Origin: Branchiostoma floridae
Lineage: Eukaryota; Chordata; Leptocardii; Amphioxiformes; Branchiostomatidae
Direction of reading: 5' to 3'
DNA: 64,000 nucleotides
Assembly: GCF_000003815.2 (NCBI RefSeq)
Contig: NC_049992.1
Location: forward strand, 14,361,847-14,425,846
Positions 47,995 through 59,053 of the stretch are shown here, one piece after another. Each line of letters opens with the position of its first letter. Within the stretch, counting starts at the first letter, position 1. The translations under genes were made by a program, and so were the position numbers. The notes under the pieces are model-generated. The model saw only the letters and a list, made by a program, of their open reading frames with translations, searched no databases and was not told where the DNA came from.

Positions 47995-49161
47995 TGTGTT
48001 TGATATCAAACCTGGCCAAAGTTTAAAGCAATTTATTCATTCCAAGTCTGAATCACTGCATAAAAACATGTGCTTTTCTACATTGTATTGCAATGTATAA
48101 TTGTAAAGTTTCCCAAAGGAGGCAATGCATTTAAGCTGTACACATTTTAATTTTATTCTCTTTAAGTAGTATTCCAAGTTATTGATATATTTTGGTTCTT
48201 TACTTATGGTCAATATTGCACTACCAAATAACTATCATATAGAAGAAAACAAAAACTGCTGACTTGTGTATCTAATGTATAAAAGATGCCCCCTAGATCT
48301 ATTCTTGCCTACTGCAGTATATGGACGAATATTGTATTGGTATTATATTCTTAATTTACAGTCAATAAATGAACTGTGCAGACATACATACAGTAGAAGC
48401 AAAAGAAATCTCTCAGAATGTTGTGATCAGACTCTTTATTTGTTTGTACAATTAAGAAGCTAACACCAGAATACTCACACAATTACAAAAGCATGCTATT
48501 CTGTGAATGTGCATATTTCAACAACTTGCCATTTAATATTTATTTTTACATGATACATTTACATAAGACATATAGTTAGCCTATGTGTCCCTACTTGGGT
48601 TTTTTTGAAACTACTATAATACACTGCATGCATTTCATTAAGGAACACATCATGCAAGAAACACATCTTTAAGTTAGTGATATATACATTGTACTCAAAA
48701 TCTAACTTGAAACTAAAAAGTAGCACAATGCATGTTTTAGTGGTAAATGAAATATTCTAGGTTGGATTCTGAAATTTTATGTCCACTTAAGCATTAAATT
48801 ATCACTGCTTTCCTTGGTCTTGTTTGTTCAAGACAATTGAATATGTTGAACTCATTGTTTTCGCCAACTAAAGTGACCAAACTAATCTTGAAATGTTGGG
48901 CATGGATATAAATGCAGATACTTACATACAGCACAGTTTTTCGGACACAGAAAATATTTATGATAACTTACAAATTGCAAAGTATCAAGAGTATTTCAGA
49001 TAATTAACATGGAATGAACAGAAACAACACCTTTACACATAACAAATACAGTTGAGCAAATTTAATATGAAGCCATGATAATTGATCGTAATATAATTTG
49101 TGCAAATACACTGTAAAGCATTGACAAAAGACATAGATGTCAGGCCTTAAATCAAGGTTCT
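47995..49161. other. Shared 3' flank of SPCS1 and the adhesion GPCR
   Basis: SPCS1 (+) and the GPCR (-) converge here. AATAAA at 48364-48369 on + suggests the SPCS1 3' untranslated region is about 380 bases. No other gene is recognised. Confidence 0.55.
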
Positions 49162-52100
49162 CTACGGGATGTATTTTGGTACTGGACGCGGTGTGGCCTC
49201 CACCAAATAGTCAATCTTCTTGTACTTTCGACCATAGGCAATTCTCACCTGCGTTTGTAGGATGGAAAAGTAATCACGTTATTTTATCATAAACAGATGT
49301 GTAAAAGAAGCTCATGTGGGATAGGAAACGAAAGTGATCTAGATCCAGTTTTAGCTCACGAGCTAGTCTGCCACTGGACAGACGCTACGAGTGTACATGT
49401 TCATTGCACCGGGGAAATTCTCCGAACACTTAGACACAAGCACAATGAGCAGGACTGCAACCGTTTCCGGTAGCGAAGCATGCACGCAACCCTTTCCGGT
49501 ACAGTGGGGTGAATCACTGTTTGTGTAACATGATGTGTATAGCTTTACTTAAGCAATTTCTGCACCTCAGTAGATCATGATACTCATGATGATATATCAT
49601 ATCGTAGTTTATACTTCATACGTTCATGCGGTAAGACAGGTCTTATTTCAAAGTTTTAAGAACACAGTTGTTACTAACCTCCTGAGACCACAGTCCGAGG
49701 AACATTGCGATGTATATACCCTGCAATGTTGAATAACAAATAGTTGGTGATGGACCACAGTAATGCAAAAGTAGTAGTAATGTATTCATACATCAGAATC
49801 TTTATACTTTAGTCACCGCTCTTGTTGCGTTGTACATTATATATCACTGCAGGTATAATGTATTACACTATTTTATCGTATACAAGACCGGGCATTATCG
49901 TATATAACAACGGACATCATTTTACCAGGATTACGTTTGAGATGCCAAAGACGTTCTCAAAGGCCGTGCTCCGCGTTGCCATGGCAACATATCCCGTTGG
50001 CCACACGATGCACAGGAGAATGGCGAGAACACAGGTCCGCCATATCTCGCCACTAAAAACAAAGATATCACAATAACTAGAAAGGCCGACATTTGCTTGA
50101 GAGCAAATACAGCATATTTCAGCCATCTCCCTCCTCATGTAACAATAGACTGTTCCAAAATCACTCATGTGCAAAAATGGAACACTTCTGCTTAAAATGA
50201 CTTCTAACTACTAATCACACTTATGAGCAAAACTGAATCTTACAAAAACCCCTTAAAGAATGGACTCAAAAAAATAGACGACTCCAAAAACACTTCCGCT
50301 AAGAAATGGAATTTGGAATCATCAGCCGTCCAAAACCATATTTGAAAAAAATCCCCCCTCTGTGCAAGAATCGACTCTTCCTGTTATACCCCTATGTAAA
50401 GTGGAGCGATCCAAAAAATTTATCAGCTAAAATAGTCAGCAAAGTCCACAAAATGAATTTAAAAAAATACCCCCTTCGTCGAAGAATGGAATCTCCCAGC
50501 TCACCCTGTTTGAAATTGCACAATAGACAAGTCCAGAAATACTCACAGTACATGGCCTTTTGTATAAGAAGCAACCCAGTCCAAAACTGAATTTTAAAAA
50601 AGTCCCCCGTGCATGAATGGGCTCTTCCTGATAACACAAGGCTTGCTGATTGGCTGCCGAATCCTCCTCATGTACAGTCTTCAGGTGGGGGTAAACTTCC
50701 ATTTAACAAATGGAATTCGGAATCATCACCCATGTCCAAAACTGATTTTTTTTTTAAATCCCCCCTATGTGAAAAAATGGACTGTCCCAGTAGTAGTCTT
50801 ATGTCAAGTGGATCAGTGCGAAAACAATTCCGCTAAAAAAAACATTGGCATTATCACCAAAGTCTAAAAGTAAATTTTAAAATACACCCCATGTCCAACA
50901 ATGGACTCTTCCGGCAAAATAAGCTCGCTCATTGGCTGGCCATTAATTGGATTTACCTTGTCCACCAACCACCTGGATGTCTATGGACTAGGTAGGTAGG
51001 TAGATAATTGGATCTACCTGGCACACCTGTGGCCCTGACACACCAGAATGACCTAGAGGTCGTTGACCTCGGCACTCCAGCCTTACCTATCCTAAACTCT
51101 CCCACAAAAACCTCCTTAAGGAGCCATTTGGAAGTGATTTATACCACATATTATACATGGATCCTTTGAATAAGTATCTAGAGCACCTCTGTGCCAAATT
51201 TCAGGTCATTTGGATGTAATACCATGGTACAGGGGGCCAAAATATACAGTTTTGGTCCAAAAGTTGCAATAAAACCTCAATAAAATCATTTAAGGAGCAG
51301 ATATGAAAAAAATGAAAAAAACACATTTTGGTATTGGCCCACTCTACCCTTGTGCCAAATTTCAAGTCATTTGGTCTAGAAACGGCGGAGATGAATCGCT
51401 TTGAAAATTTGACAGGAGAAAGAAAGAAAGAAAGAAACATTACGAATACAATATATTTCACCATACCTATGGTATGGCTGAAATATAATTAGCTAATCAT
51501 CTAGAAGATATGATATTTGTTTGGGATCAGCTTCAAGGTCATCGTGGTGTTCAAGTTTGGTGTCAATTGTTAATTTATTACAAATATAAACTATTGGCCA
51601 TCGCTGGCCGCTTCATTGCAATAAGTTGTGAGTTATATATTATTAGCTTTGGCCACAGAATATCCAAGGAAAATGTGCAAGATACCACAAATACATTTAT
51701 GATGGCAGAAACGGCCAAATCAAACCTAGCAAGAAATTATACTTGTCAGTTTCCTGTCAATGTCGCGATAGCCATTAGAAATTTTAAAACAAACAGCACT
51801 TTACCCAATTTTGTCCATCCTTGGTTTCTTGGTGACGGCACTTTTCATGTTCTTAGAGATCACGTGATCCATGCGGACTGTTAAGATGGTGACAGTTGTG
51901 GCAACCTGTAGAGAAGGAATTCTAATTTAGTGATTATAAATAAAAGTGTAGAAATCCACAAGCATTGCATACCAAAATATCAATCATCAGCTTTCACATC
52001 TACGTTTAAACGTTTGTAAGTAAACGATAAGCTGTAATTGTCACGATACTTCGGCACTATAATTGCAATCCACAATTTAACCAACCTAAATATCCCCCCC

Positions 52101-55100
52101 CCCCAAAAAAAACATTTTAAAATGTACACCTACCAGGACAGCGAAGCAAGCCGGCGCTGTCATTGCATGAATCAGACTGTCGTCAACTGGCAGAACACAT
52201 CTATAGGCAAAGGTATACATAGAAACGACAAAAAATTCGGTAATTTGTGCATGTACATATTTACCTTAACGGCATGAAACTTTGGACTAGTTATCAAGAA
52301 TGATCATACGTTTATGTGAAGAATACTAAACATGACTTAACATAAATTATACCTAGCAACAGATTACCATAAATACTGCCAGCAGACCAAGCATAACACA
52401 AGTATATGTAAATCAAACCAGTAACAAACAGAAAAGCCAAAACACAAAATTGATGACAAAATAGATTTGTTACGATATCAGAACTACAGATGACATTGGC
52501 GCAACTGTATTGAANNNNNNNNNNNNNNNNNNNNNNNNNNNNNNNNNNNNNNNNNNNNNNNNNNNNNNNNNNNNNNNNNNNNNNNNNNNNNNNNNNNNNN
52601 NNNNNNNNNNNNNNTGCAGAACGCACTTTCCGTTTAAACCTAGGTAGGCCGGGTACTGTATCCCCGCGGTCACGCCTGTGACAACCGCGGGTAGACCCCA
52701 GCCCAGTACGCGGTACCTCCACCAGGGTGACTCGGCACGGGGTGACAGCACGTCCAGGTAATGTTGTAGGCACAACGGAACCAGCCAATAGAACGTGCTC
52801 AGCACACTCAGGTGGGACAACACGGTTATACCGAGGCATAATTCCTACCCAAAGGAGGAAAACGTACTGGTATCAGAAATCGGCTCAAAATTTCTATCCA
52901 TCATCAATAGCGACATGAAATATCCCTGTAAAATATACTTCACGGGCGTCTGATTTTTTACCAAGAAATTCAATATATTAATACTACTTACAGCAGCTAT
53001 AGACTCAGTTTCTCTTTTGTTATCGCGCCATGAATGTGTACATTTTCTAAGGATCAAAAGGGTATACAAGGTCTAAACCCGGAGCCTTCAAGCAACGGGT
53101 ATCTGTCCTTGGTACTGAAAGTGTTATCATCTTGGAATGTAAACTTTGGTGCTACTTTTGAGCCGTATCTGATCGTTTTGGATTGTCGCAGTGAACTGCA
53201 TCATCAATTATGAAAAAGAAGGAAATTTGTCGATGAAGGTTAGACATCCAGGTAATAAGATACACCAAATAGCAATTACTCAAACAATTGGATATGATTT
53301 TGCAAACGGTCAGACGTTTCAGGTAGAGTCCATCTTTCTTCAGTGACACTTAAGAGATCTGGTTAGAGATCCTAACTATCTTAATTGATATACAAAATGC
53401 AAAAAGATCTAGCTGGATAACATTTTTTATCAGTAAAGAATGGAATTATTCAGGAATACCATTTTCGGAGAGAGGGTACCTTAATGTCCGTTAGGAACGC
53501 CTTGATGCTGGCCTCATCAATGACATTAACCAAAGACGACACTTCAGCGACGACCAGACACAACAGTAAGTTCTTAACCACGTGGCCATGAGAGGACATG
53601 TATCTCCTGGAATCAGAGGTTTTAAAGAGAATAACAATCATGGCATTATCAATTAAAGATTTAGTACCGAAGGTTACAAAATAAACAAGACATCATTGTA
53701 CAAAAAACAGTCTTAGATTCAATTTGCAATCATCTTTATTTCTAACACGGGATCCAGTCTGAATTTTCTGAAATTCAATATAACTATAATAATATAATGC
53801 GTAGTTTATGATGTTACTTACCGCAGTAAAATGTACCATCCGAGTGTGCCTGTCACAAGGGTCGTGGCTACGATATCCCCAGTCAAAGGTGACACCAAGA
53901 CTTTTTCTACTTGAACCTGATATCGATGTCATTATCACATCGTGAAATTTAAAAGAAATAATAACAGATTCAAATCAGATGTTAAAGTTATAACAACTTA
54001 TTTCTCCAATCTAGTTCAAAAGTGTTGCAAAGGACCAAGCGTAAGGGAAAGATAATATCACAGAGATAATATCTCTACCTCTTCCGTAACATCCATCAGA
54101 AGAGCGTATGCCGTCTGGAGATGAGAGCAGTGACAGACCGTGTAGTCGTCGGTGTGTTCAAAGAGATTACACCCACTGGGGTTGTACAATCTGAAAAATT
54201 GGCAAATAAAAATATAAAAATTTTGTTAGATTCTATGAAAAAAAAATTTTTTCAGATAAAAGGAGGTGTATCTATAAATTTTGTAAGGGTTTACCAAGAC
54301 TTACCCATGTTCGTTCACTGTATCGAGGAAAACACACGTTGGATTCCTCCCTGCCTAAAAGTAAAATAAAGATTTGTGACCGATAAATAACCTATTACAC
54401 TGATCATTGTCTCTTGATTTAAAAAAACATATTGTAGATTGGTCCACGCAGCATTATGAGTGAGTCATGAATATATATATATATGTATATATACGAGTAT
54501 TCGTATGGACGGAAATCTGAGGAAAATAACTTTTTGAAGAAACATTTGGTCTCACCTGAAAATGTTCAAATCTGATGGCCAGAGGGACAGATAAAGGTTC
54601 CATTGGAGGCATGTCCACGGATACACCTACGATTCTTGAATTGATGACTTGCCTCCTCTCGGCAAGATATCCACTGCAATTAAAAGAAGAGCACGTCGAC
54701 TGCGTGTTATATTGTCTTAATTGCTATATATTAATTTGATAAGTTAATAGCATCTATTCTTGTTGACATGTTGGTAGACTCAATAATTAAATAATTACAA
54801 TTTCAAAAAGTCATGGACTAAAGTGTTGTGTTTTTGCAAAACTTAATTCTTTTGTACAAACGATAACTGAAATGTCGTCATCATGTGAAGTGTTCTTCGT
54901 ACCTTGTGGTCAGCAGAGCATGAAGGCTGTCAAAATTGAGAAACGTGATCGCAGATTTGTCCGGAATAGCTGCATAATGAGAAATATACACATTTTAGCA
55001 CATTGCCTGAATCGTTTCCATGTACAGACATGAACATGTATCATCACAAAAAAAATGATATAGACATGGTAGACACAAGTATAACGGGCCTTTATTTTGG

Positions 55101-56154
55101 GATCGAATGTTCAAAGAACTTGCTCACCGAAAGTCTCATTCTTGTCTATGAGTACCGATCCCGATAGCGTTAGATTAGCTCTCCCTGATCTCTTTCTTCC
55201 AACTGCACTTGTGAAGTTCCATTCCATCATATCACTGGTAGGCACCAGTAGAACATTGATTCCTGTTGCAAATAAATCACAATAAAACGTCGGTCAAAAC
55301 AACAATAATATCCCAGTTCGTAGCATTGTGTATCCACTGCGTACCTTCTCTCCACAATAGTAATGCTTTACACCACAAGTATTTCAATCACATTTTTCAG
55401 ATAAAACAAACTTTAATTTTTTAGTCTTTTCTAAAACAGGAAGTAAGATTGGTGTCCCACCTATGTTGTTCCTCCGTAGGTTGATTTGTTGGATGTCCTT
55501 GTAACTAATATAGTCCGTCACTACTTCTGCTAATTTCTCCATCAACACTAGAACGCGAGTAACGTGCATCGTGCCACCGTTCTGTAAGGAGATAATAACA
55601 GAAATAACAGAGTTCAGAGACCTCATACCTGCATGAAATATTTGATTATTTTTGGACATTTCTTGTTTTGTCTTGTCTCATTGATAATTAAAGTTACTCA
55701 CAGTTACTGTAGTAAATCTATCTTAAATGATGGTTTGTCTGCCAATCATTGAATACATTGGATATGTGACAGAATTCCATTTTATATAATATTAAGTAGG
55801 AATTACACAAATGGCTATCACATCTGCGTGCCGGATTCTGGCGTGCCGGATTCTGGCGTGCCGGATTCTGGCGTGCCGGATTCTGGCGTGCCAGAGTCTG
55901 GCGTATCCCTATGCACAATCTGGTGCGGGAAGATCTTTAACTTTAACAAACCCCTTGATAAATAGAACATTAGCATGGACTATTACGTTTAACGTTAGAT
56001 AATTAATAGCTACCAATAACTATATAAATTCAGATATATCAGTTGGAAATTATTCTCACGATACAATTTTAATTATCAGCCATACCTCAGTGATTCCTCC
56101 CCACAATCGGTAGTAATCGTTGTCGTATACGTTGTCAATGGTCTTCACCAATGC
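49162..56154 (-). CDS. Adhesion G-protein-coupled receptor (N-terminus outside the model)
   Basis: Fifteen exons, minus strand: 56154-56086, 55581-55461, 55262-55128, 54969-54903, 54673-54556, 54354-54305, 54190-54079, 53916-53822, 53606-53480, 52844-52627, 52200-52134, 51905-51805, 50052-49926, 49720-49679, 49248-49162. All are GT-AG and in phase: 511 residues ending in TAG, no start. The first ~220 residues look like a GAIN domain (NGGTMHV; INSRIVGVSV; RNPTCVFLD), ending in a GPS, CHCSHLQTAYALLMD (about 206-220). Seven helices follow: TM1 GDIVATTLVTGTLGWYILL, TM2 VVKNLLLCLVVAEV, TM3 with Cys (ELCLGITVLSHLS), TM4 VLGWGLPAVVTGVTAGI, the extracellular-loop-2 Cys (NGKCVLP), TM5 SLIHAMTAPACFAVL, TM6 CVLAILLCIVWPTGYVA, TM7 GIYIAMFLGLWSQEV. 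The GPS has Gln where self-cleaving receptors have Thr/Ser, so self-cleavage is unlikely. Subfamily and ligand are unknown; 5' exons must lie beyond 56154. Confidence 0.88.
49319..49500 (-). mobile_element. Partial SINE copy, same family as 41057-41335
   Basis: Shares the body (aaagtgat..agat.cagttttagctcac, then gagctagtctgccactgg, then ggggaaattc) with the GLT8D1-intron SINE but lacks the tRNA-like head, so it is 5'-truncated. It lies in the last intron of the adhesion GPCR. Confidence 0.55.
50190..50945. repeat. Degenerate tandem repeat array
   Basis: Related phrases recur through this stretch: (c)aaaactga(a/t)ttttaaaaaa, tccccc..tgtg, aatgga/gctcttcc, and ttgctgattggctgcc (50641-50657) against cgctcattggctggcc (50926-50941). 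It appears to be an old repeat with irregular units in the intron between the TM5 and TM6 exons. Open frames over it are not genes. Confidence 0.5.
50980..51470. mobile_element. Interspersed repeat with (gaaa)n tract
   Basis: Two similar phrases, tgtgccaaatttcaggtcatttgg (51191-51214) and tgtgccaaatttcaagtcatttgg (51352-51375), indicate internal repetition. A (gaaa)n run at 51418-51438 follows, then accatacctatggtatggc, a small palindrome, at the end. Probably a SINE- or MITE-like copy; the family is unknown. Confidence 0.4.
52515..52614. other. Assembly gap (100 N)
   Basis: Placeholder length. It lies in an intron of the adhesion GPCR, starting 13 bases past the 52627 exon end (donor AAA|GTGCGT), so no coding sequence of this model is lost. 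Confidence 0.99.
55822..55906. repeat. 15-bp minisatellite, about 5.5 copies
   Basis: The unit ggcgtgccggattct is repeated four times almost perfectly, then degenerates (ggcgtgccagagtct, ggcgtatcc). It lies in an adhesion GPCR intron. The repeats translate without stops on both strands, which makes spurious repetitive frames. Confidence 0.9.
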
Positions 56155-56384
56155 CTGTATAAAGATACAAAGTTCTACAAAACTTTTCCCCATCAAGCAA
56201 AACTTTTCATTTCTAATTTCTACTAGCACTGTAGCATGCAATGCCAGGTATAGATAAAATGTTAAAGTATGGCGATCAAAACGATGATCTTTATCTAGTA
56301 AATCAGTGTGGACTGGTCAAAGATAGACAGGGATCCATCCGTGCTGTGTTCTTGTCGCTCCCCTAAGGTACGCTTCCTGCCTGC

Positions 56385-58457
56385 CAACAACAAGAGCTAT
56401 CAAAAACGGATTGCAGTGTTCAACTCCCCACAAAGAGACCTTTCCAATGATACCATAGTTTGCCTATTTCGGACACTTTTGAAAAATCCACATTTTTGGT
56501 CGCGGTTAGGGGGACTTAGCTATAAACGCAAATAACTCGCCAACAACAAGAGCTATTAAAAAACGGATTGCAGCGTTCAACTCCCCACAAAGAGACCTTT
56601 CCAATGATACCATAGTTTGCCTATTTCGGACACTTTTGAAAAACTCCACATTTTTGGTTACTGTTATCGGTGCTTAGCTATAAACGCAAATAACTCGCCA
56701 ACAACAAGAGCTATTAAAAAACGGATTGCGGTGTTCAACTCCCCACAAAGAGACCTTTCCAATGATACCATAGTTTGCCTATTTCGGACACTTGAAAAAT
56801 CCACATTCCTTGGTCGCGGTTAGGGGGACTTAGCTATAAACGAAAATAACTCGCCAACAACAAGAGCTATCAACAAACGGATTGCAGTGTTCAACTCCCC
56901 ACAAAGAGACCTTTCCAATGATACCATAGTTTGCCTATTTCGGACACTTTTGAAAAATCATCATTTTGGGTTACTGTAATCGGTGCTTAGCTATAAACGC
57001 GAATAACTCGCCAATTACAAGAGCTATCAAAAAACGGATTGCAGTGTTGAACTCCCCACAAAGAGACCTTTCTAATGATACCATAGTTTGCCTATTTCGG
57101 ACACTTTTGAAAAATCATCATTTTGGGTTACTGTAATCGGTGCTTAGCTATAAACGCTAATAACTCGCCAATAACAAGAGCTATCAAAAACGGATTGCAG
57201 TGTTGAATTCCCCACAAAGAGACCTTTCTAATGATACCATAGTTTGCCTATTTCGGACACTTTTTAAAAATTATCATTTTGAGTTACTGTAATCGGTGCT
57301 TAGCTATAAACGCGAATAACTCGCCAACAACAAGAGCTATTAAAAACGGATTGCGGTGTTCAACTCCCCACAAAGAGACCTTTCTAATGATACCATAGTT
57401 TGCCTATTTCGGACACTTTTTAAAAATCATCATTTTGGGTTACTGTAATCGGTGCTTAGCTATAAACGCGTATAACTCGCCAACAACAAGAGCTATTAAA
57501 AAACGGATTGCAGTGTTCAACTACCCACAAAGAGACCTTTCTAATGATACCATAGTTTGCCTATTTCGGACACTTTTTAAAAATCATCATTTTGGGTTAC
57601 TGTAATCGGTGCTTAGCTATAAACGCGAAAAACTCGCCTATAACAAGAGCTATCAAAAAACGGATAGCAGTGTTGAACTCCCCACAAAGAGACCTTTCTA
57701 ATGATACCATAGTTTGCCTATTTCGGACACTTTTGAAAAATCCACATTTTTGGTTATTGTAATCGGTGCTTAGCTATAAACGCGAATAACTCGCCAACAA
57801 CAAGAGCTATTAAAAAACGGATTGCAGTGTTGAATTCCCCACAAAGAGACCTTTCTAATGATACCATAAGTTTGCCTATTTCGGACACTTTTTAAAAATC
57901 ATCATTTTGAGTTACTGTAATCGGTGCTTAGCTATAAACGCGAATAACTCGCCAACAACAAAAGCTATTAAAGAACGGATTGCAGTGTTCAACTCCCCAC
58001 AAAGAGACCTTTCTAATGATACCATAGTTTGCCTATTTCGGACACTTTTTAAAAATCATCATTTTGGGTTACTGTAATCGGTGCTTAGCTATAAACGCGA
58101 ATAACTCGCCAATTACAAGAGCTATCAAAAAACGGATTGCAGTGTTGAACTCCCCACAAAGAGACCTTTCTAATGATACCATAGTTTGCCTATTTCGGAC
58201 ACTTTTGAAAAATCATCATTTTGGGTTACTGTAATCGGTGCTTAGCTATAAACGCTAATAACTCGCCAATAACAAGAGCTATCAAAAACGGATTGCAGTG
58301 TTGAATTCCCCACAAAGAGACCTTTCTAATGATACCATAGTTTGCCTATTTCGGACCCTTTTTAAAAATCATCATTTTGAGTTACTGTAATCGGTGCTTA
58401 GCTATACACGCGAATAACTCGCCAATAACGAGAGCTATCAAAAAAGGGATTGCAGTT
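56385..58457. repeat. ~157-bp satellite array, left part (about 13 units)
   Basis: Units begin aactcgccaacaacaagagc and contain cggattgcagtgttcaactc and gataccatagtttgcctatt; successive cggattgc positions are 156-158 bp apart. Two unit types differ in the last third: type A has ggtcgcggttagggggactt, type B has gggttactgtaatcggtgct. A units occur in the outer part, B units inside. Interrupted at 58457 by a LINE and resumed at 63108. Confidence 0.95.
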
Positions 58458-58802
58458 GCTGTAAATCGGACAGACAGACAGGACAGAAACCCGACATCAC
58501 AACACAGGAACCCAGGGAGAAACGGTGCATCAGTGTCGTACCGCACACAATCCGACCGACACCAGCCATTGGGACCCCGGCAGGAACCTCCGAGGAAGCC
58601 CGTGCAGCCTGACAGACGACCTTCGCCAGGGCCCCTGCGGATGCCTCAGAGGAACCCACCACTGCTGTTTCCCTGGAACCAGGTACCCCCATCACCTCCA
58701 CAGTGGAACCACAAGACTGGACCGTCGTTTGCTGAGACTGGGGACAAGCGTCAAACTGTGGAGACACTTATGAACATGTTGGCAGACTTCCTGAGACACT
58801 AA
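58458..58802 (+). pseudogene. LINE ORF1 C-terminal fragment
   Basis: An open frame rich in Pro, Arg and Gln (for example PLGPRQEPPRKPVQPD) ends ETLMNMLADFLRH and stop. The frame runs leftward into the satellite to 58377, but those residues are chance satellite translation. No zinc finger or coiled coil is seen, so only the tail of the protein seems present. It may be translated poorly or not at all. Confidence 0.6.
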
Positions 58803-59053
58803 ACTGAAGACATGCCGGTTCGCTAGAAGGATAACGACCAGTTTTATCCAAGTGACCACCCAGGTGACAAAATTACCTTATAATTACACATACAAATACT
58901 TCTGTACAATCTACCATGAAAGGGGAAACCCGCATGTAATGTAAGTTTTAAGTACATATTTACGTTAACTTGTATTGATTAACTCTGCGCACAAAGTAGC
59001 TAAGCTCTCATTGTTAGAATATTTGTTATTATCGTCCAATTGTCAAACTCAAT

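Noticed and set aside
56308-56823. Repeated frames containing RDLSNDTIVCLFRTL
   Set aside because: Chance openness of the 157-bp satellite unit, repeated with the array; no start or splice support and the frame closes in each unit.
58377-58457. N-terminal extension of the LINE first ORF into the satellite
   Set aside because: These residues come from satellite sequence left of the insertion point.
56385-58457. CRISPR-like array of regular repeats
   Set aside because: Whole 157-bp units are repeated head to tail without unique spacers; this is a eukaryotic satellite.
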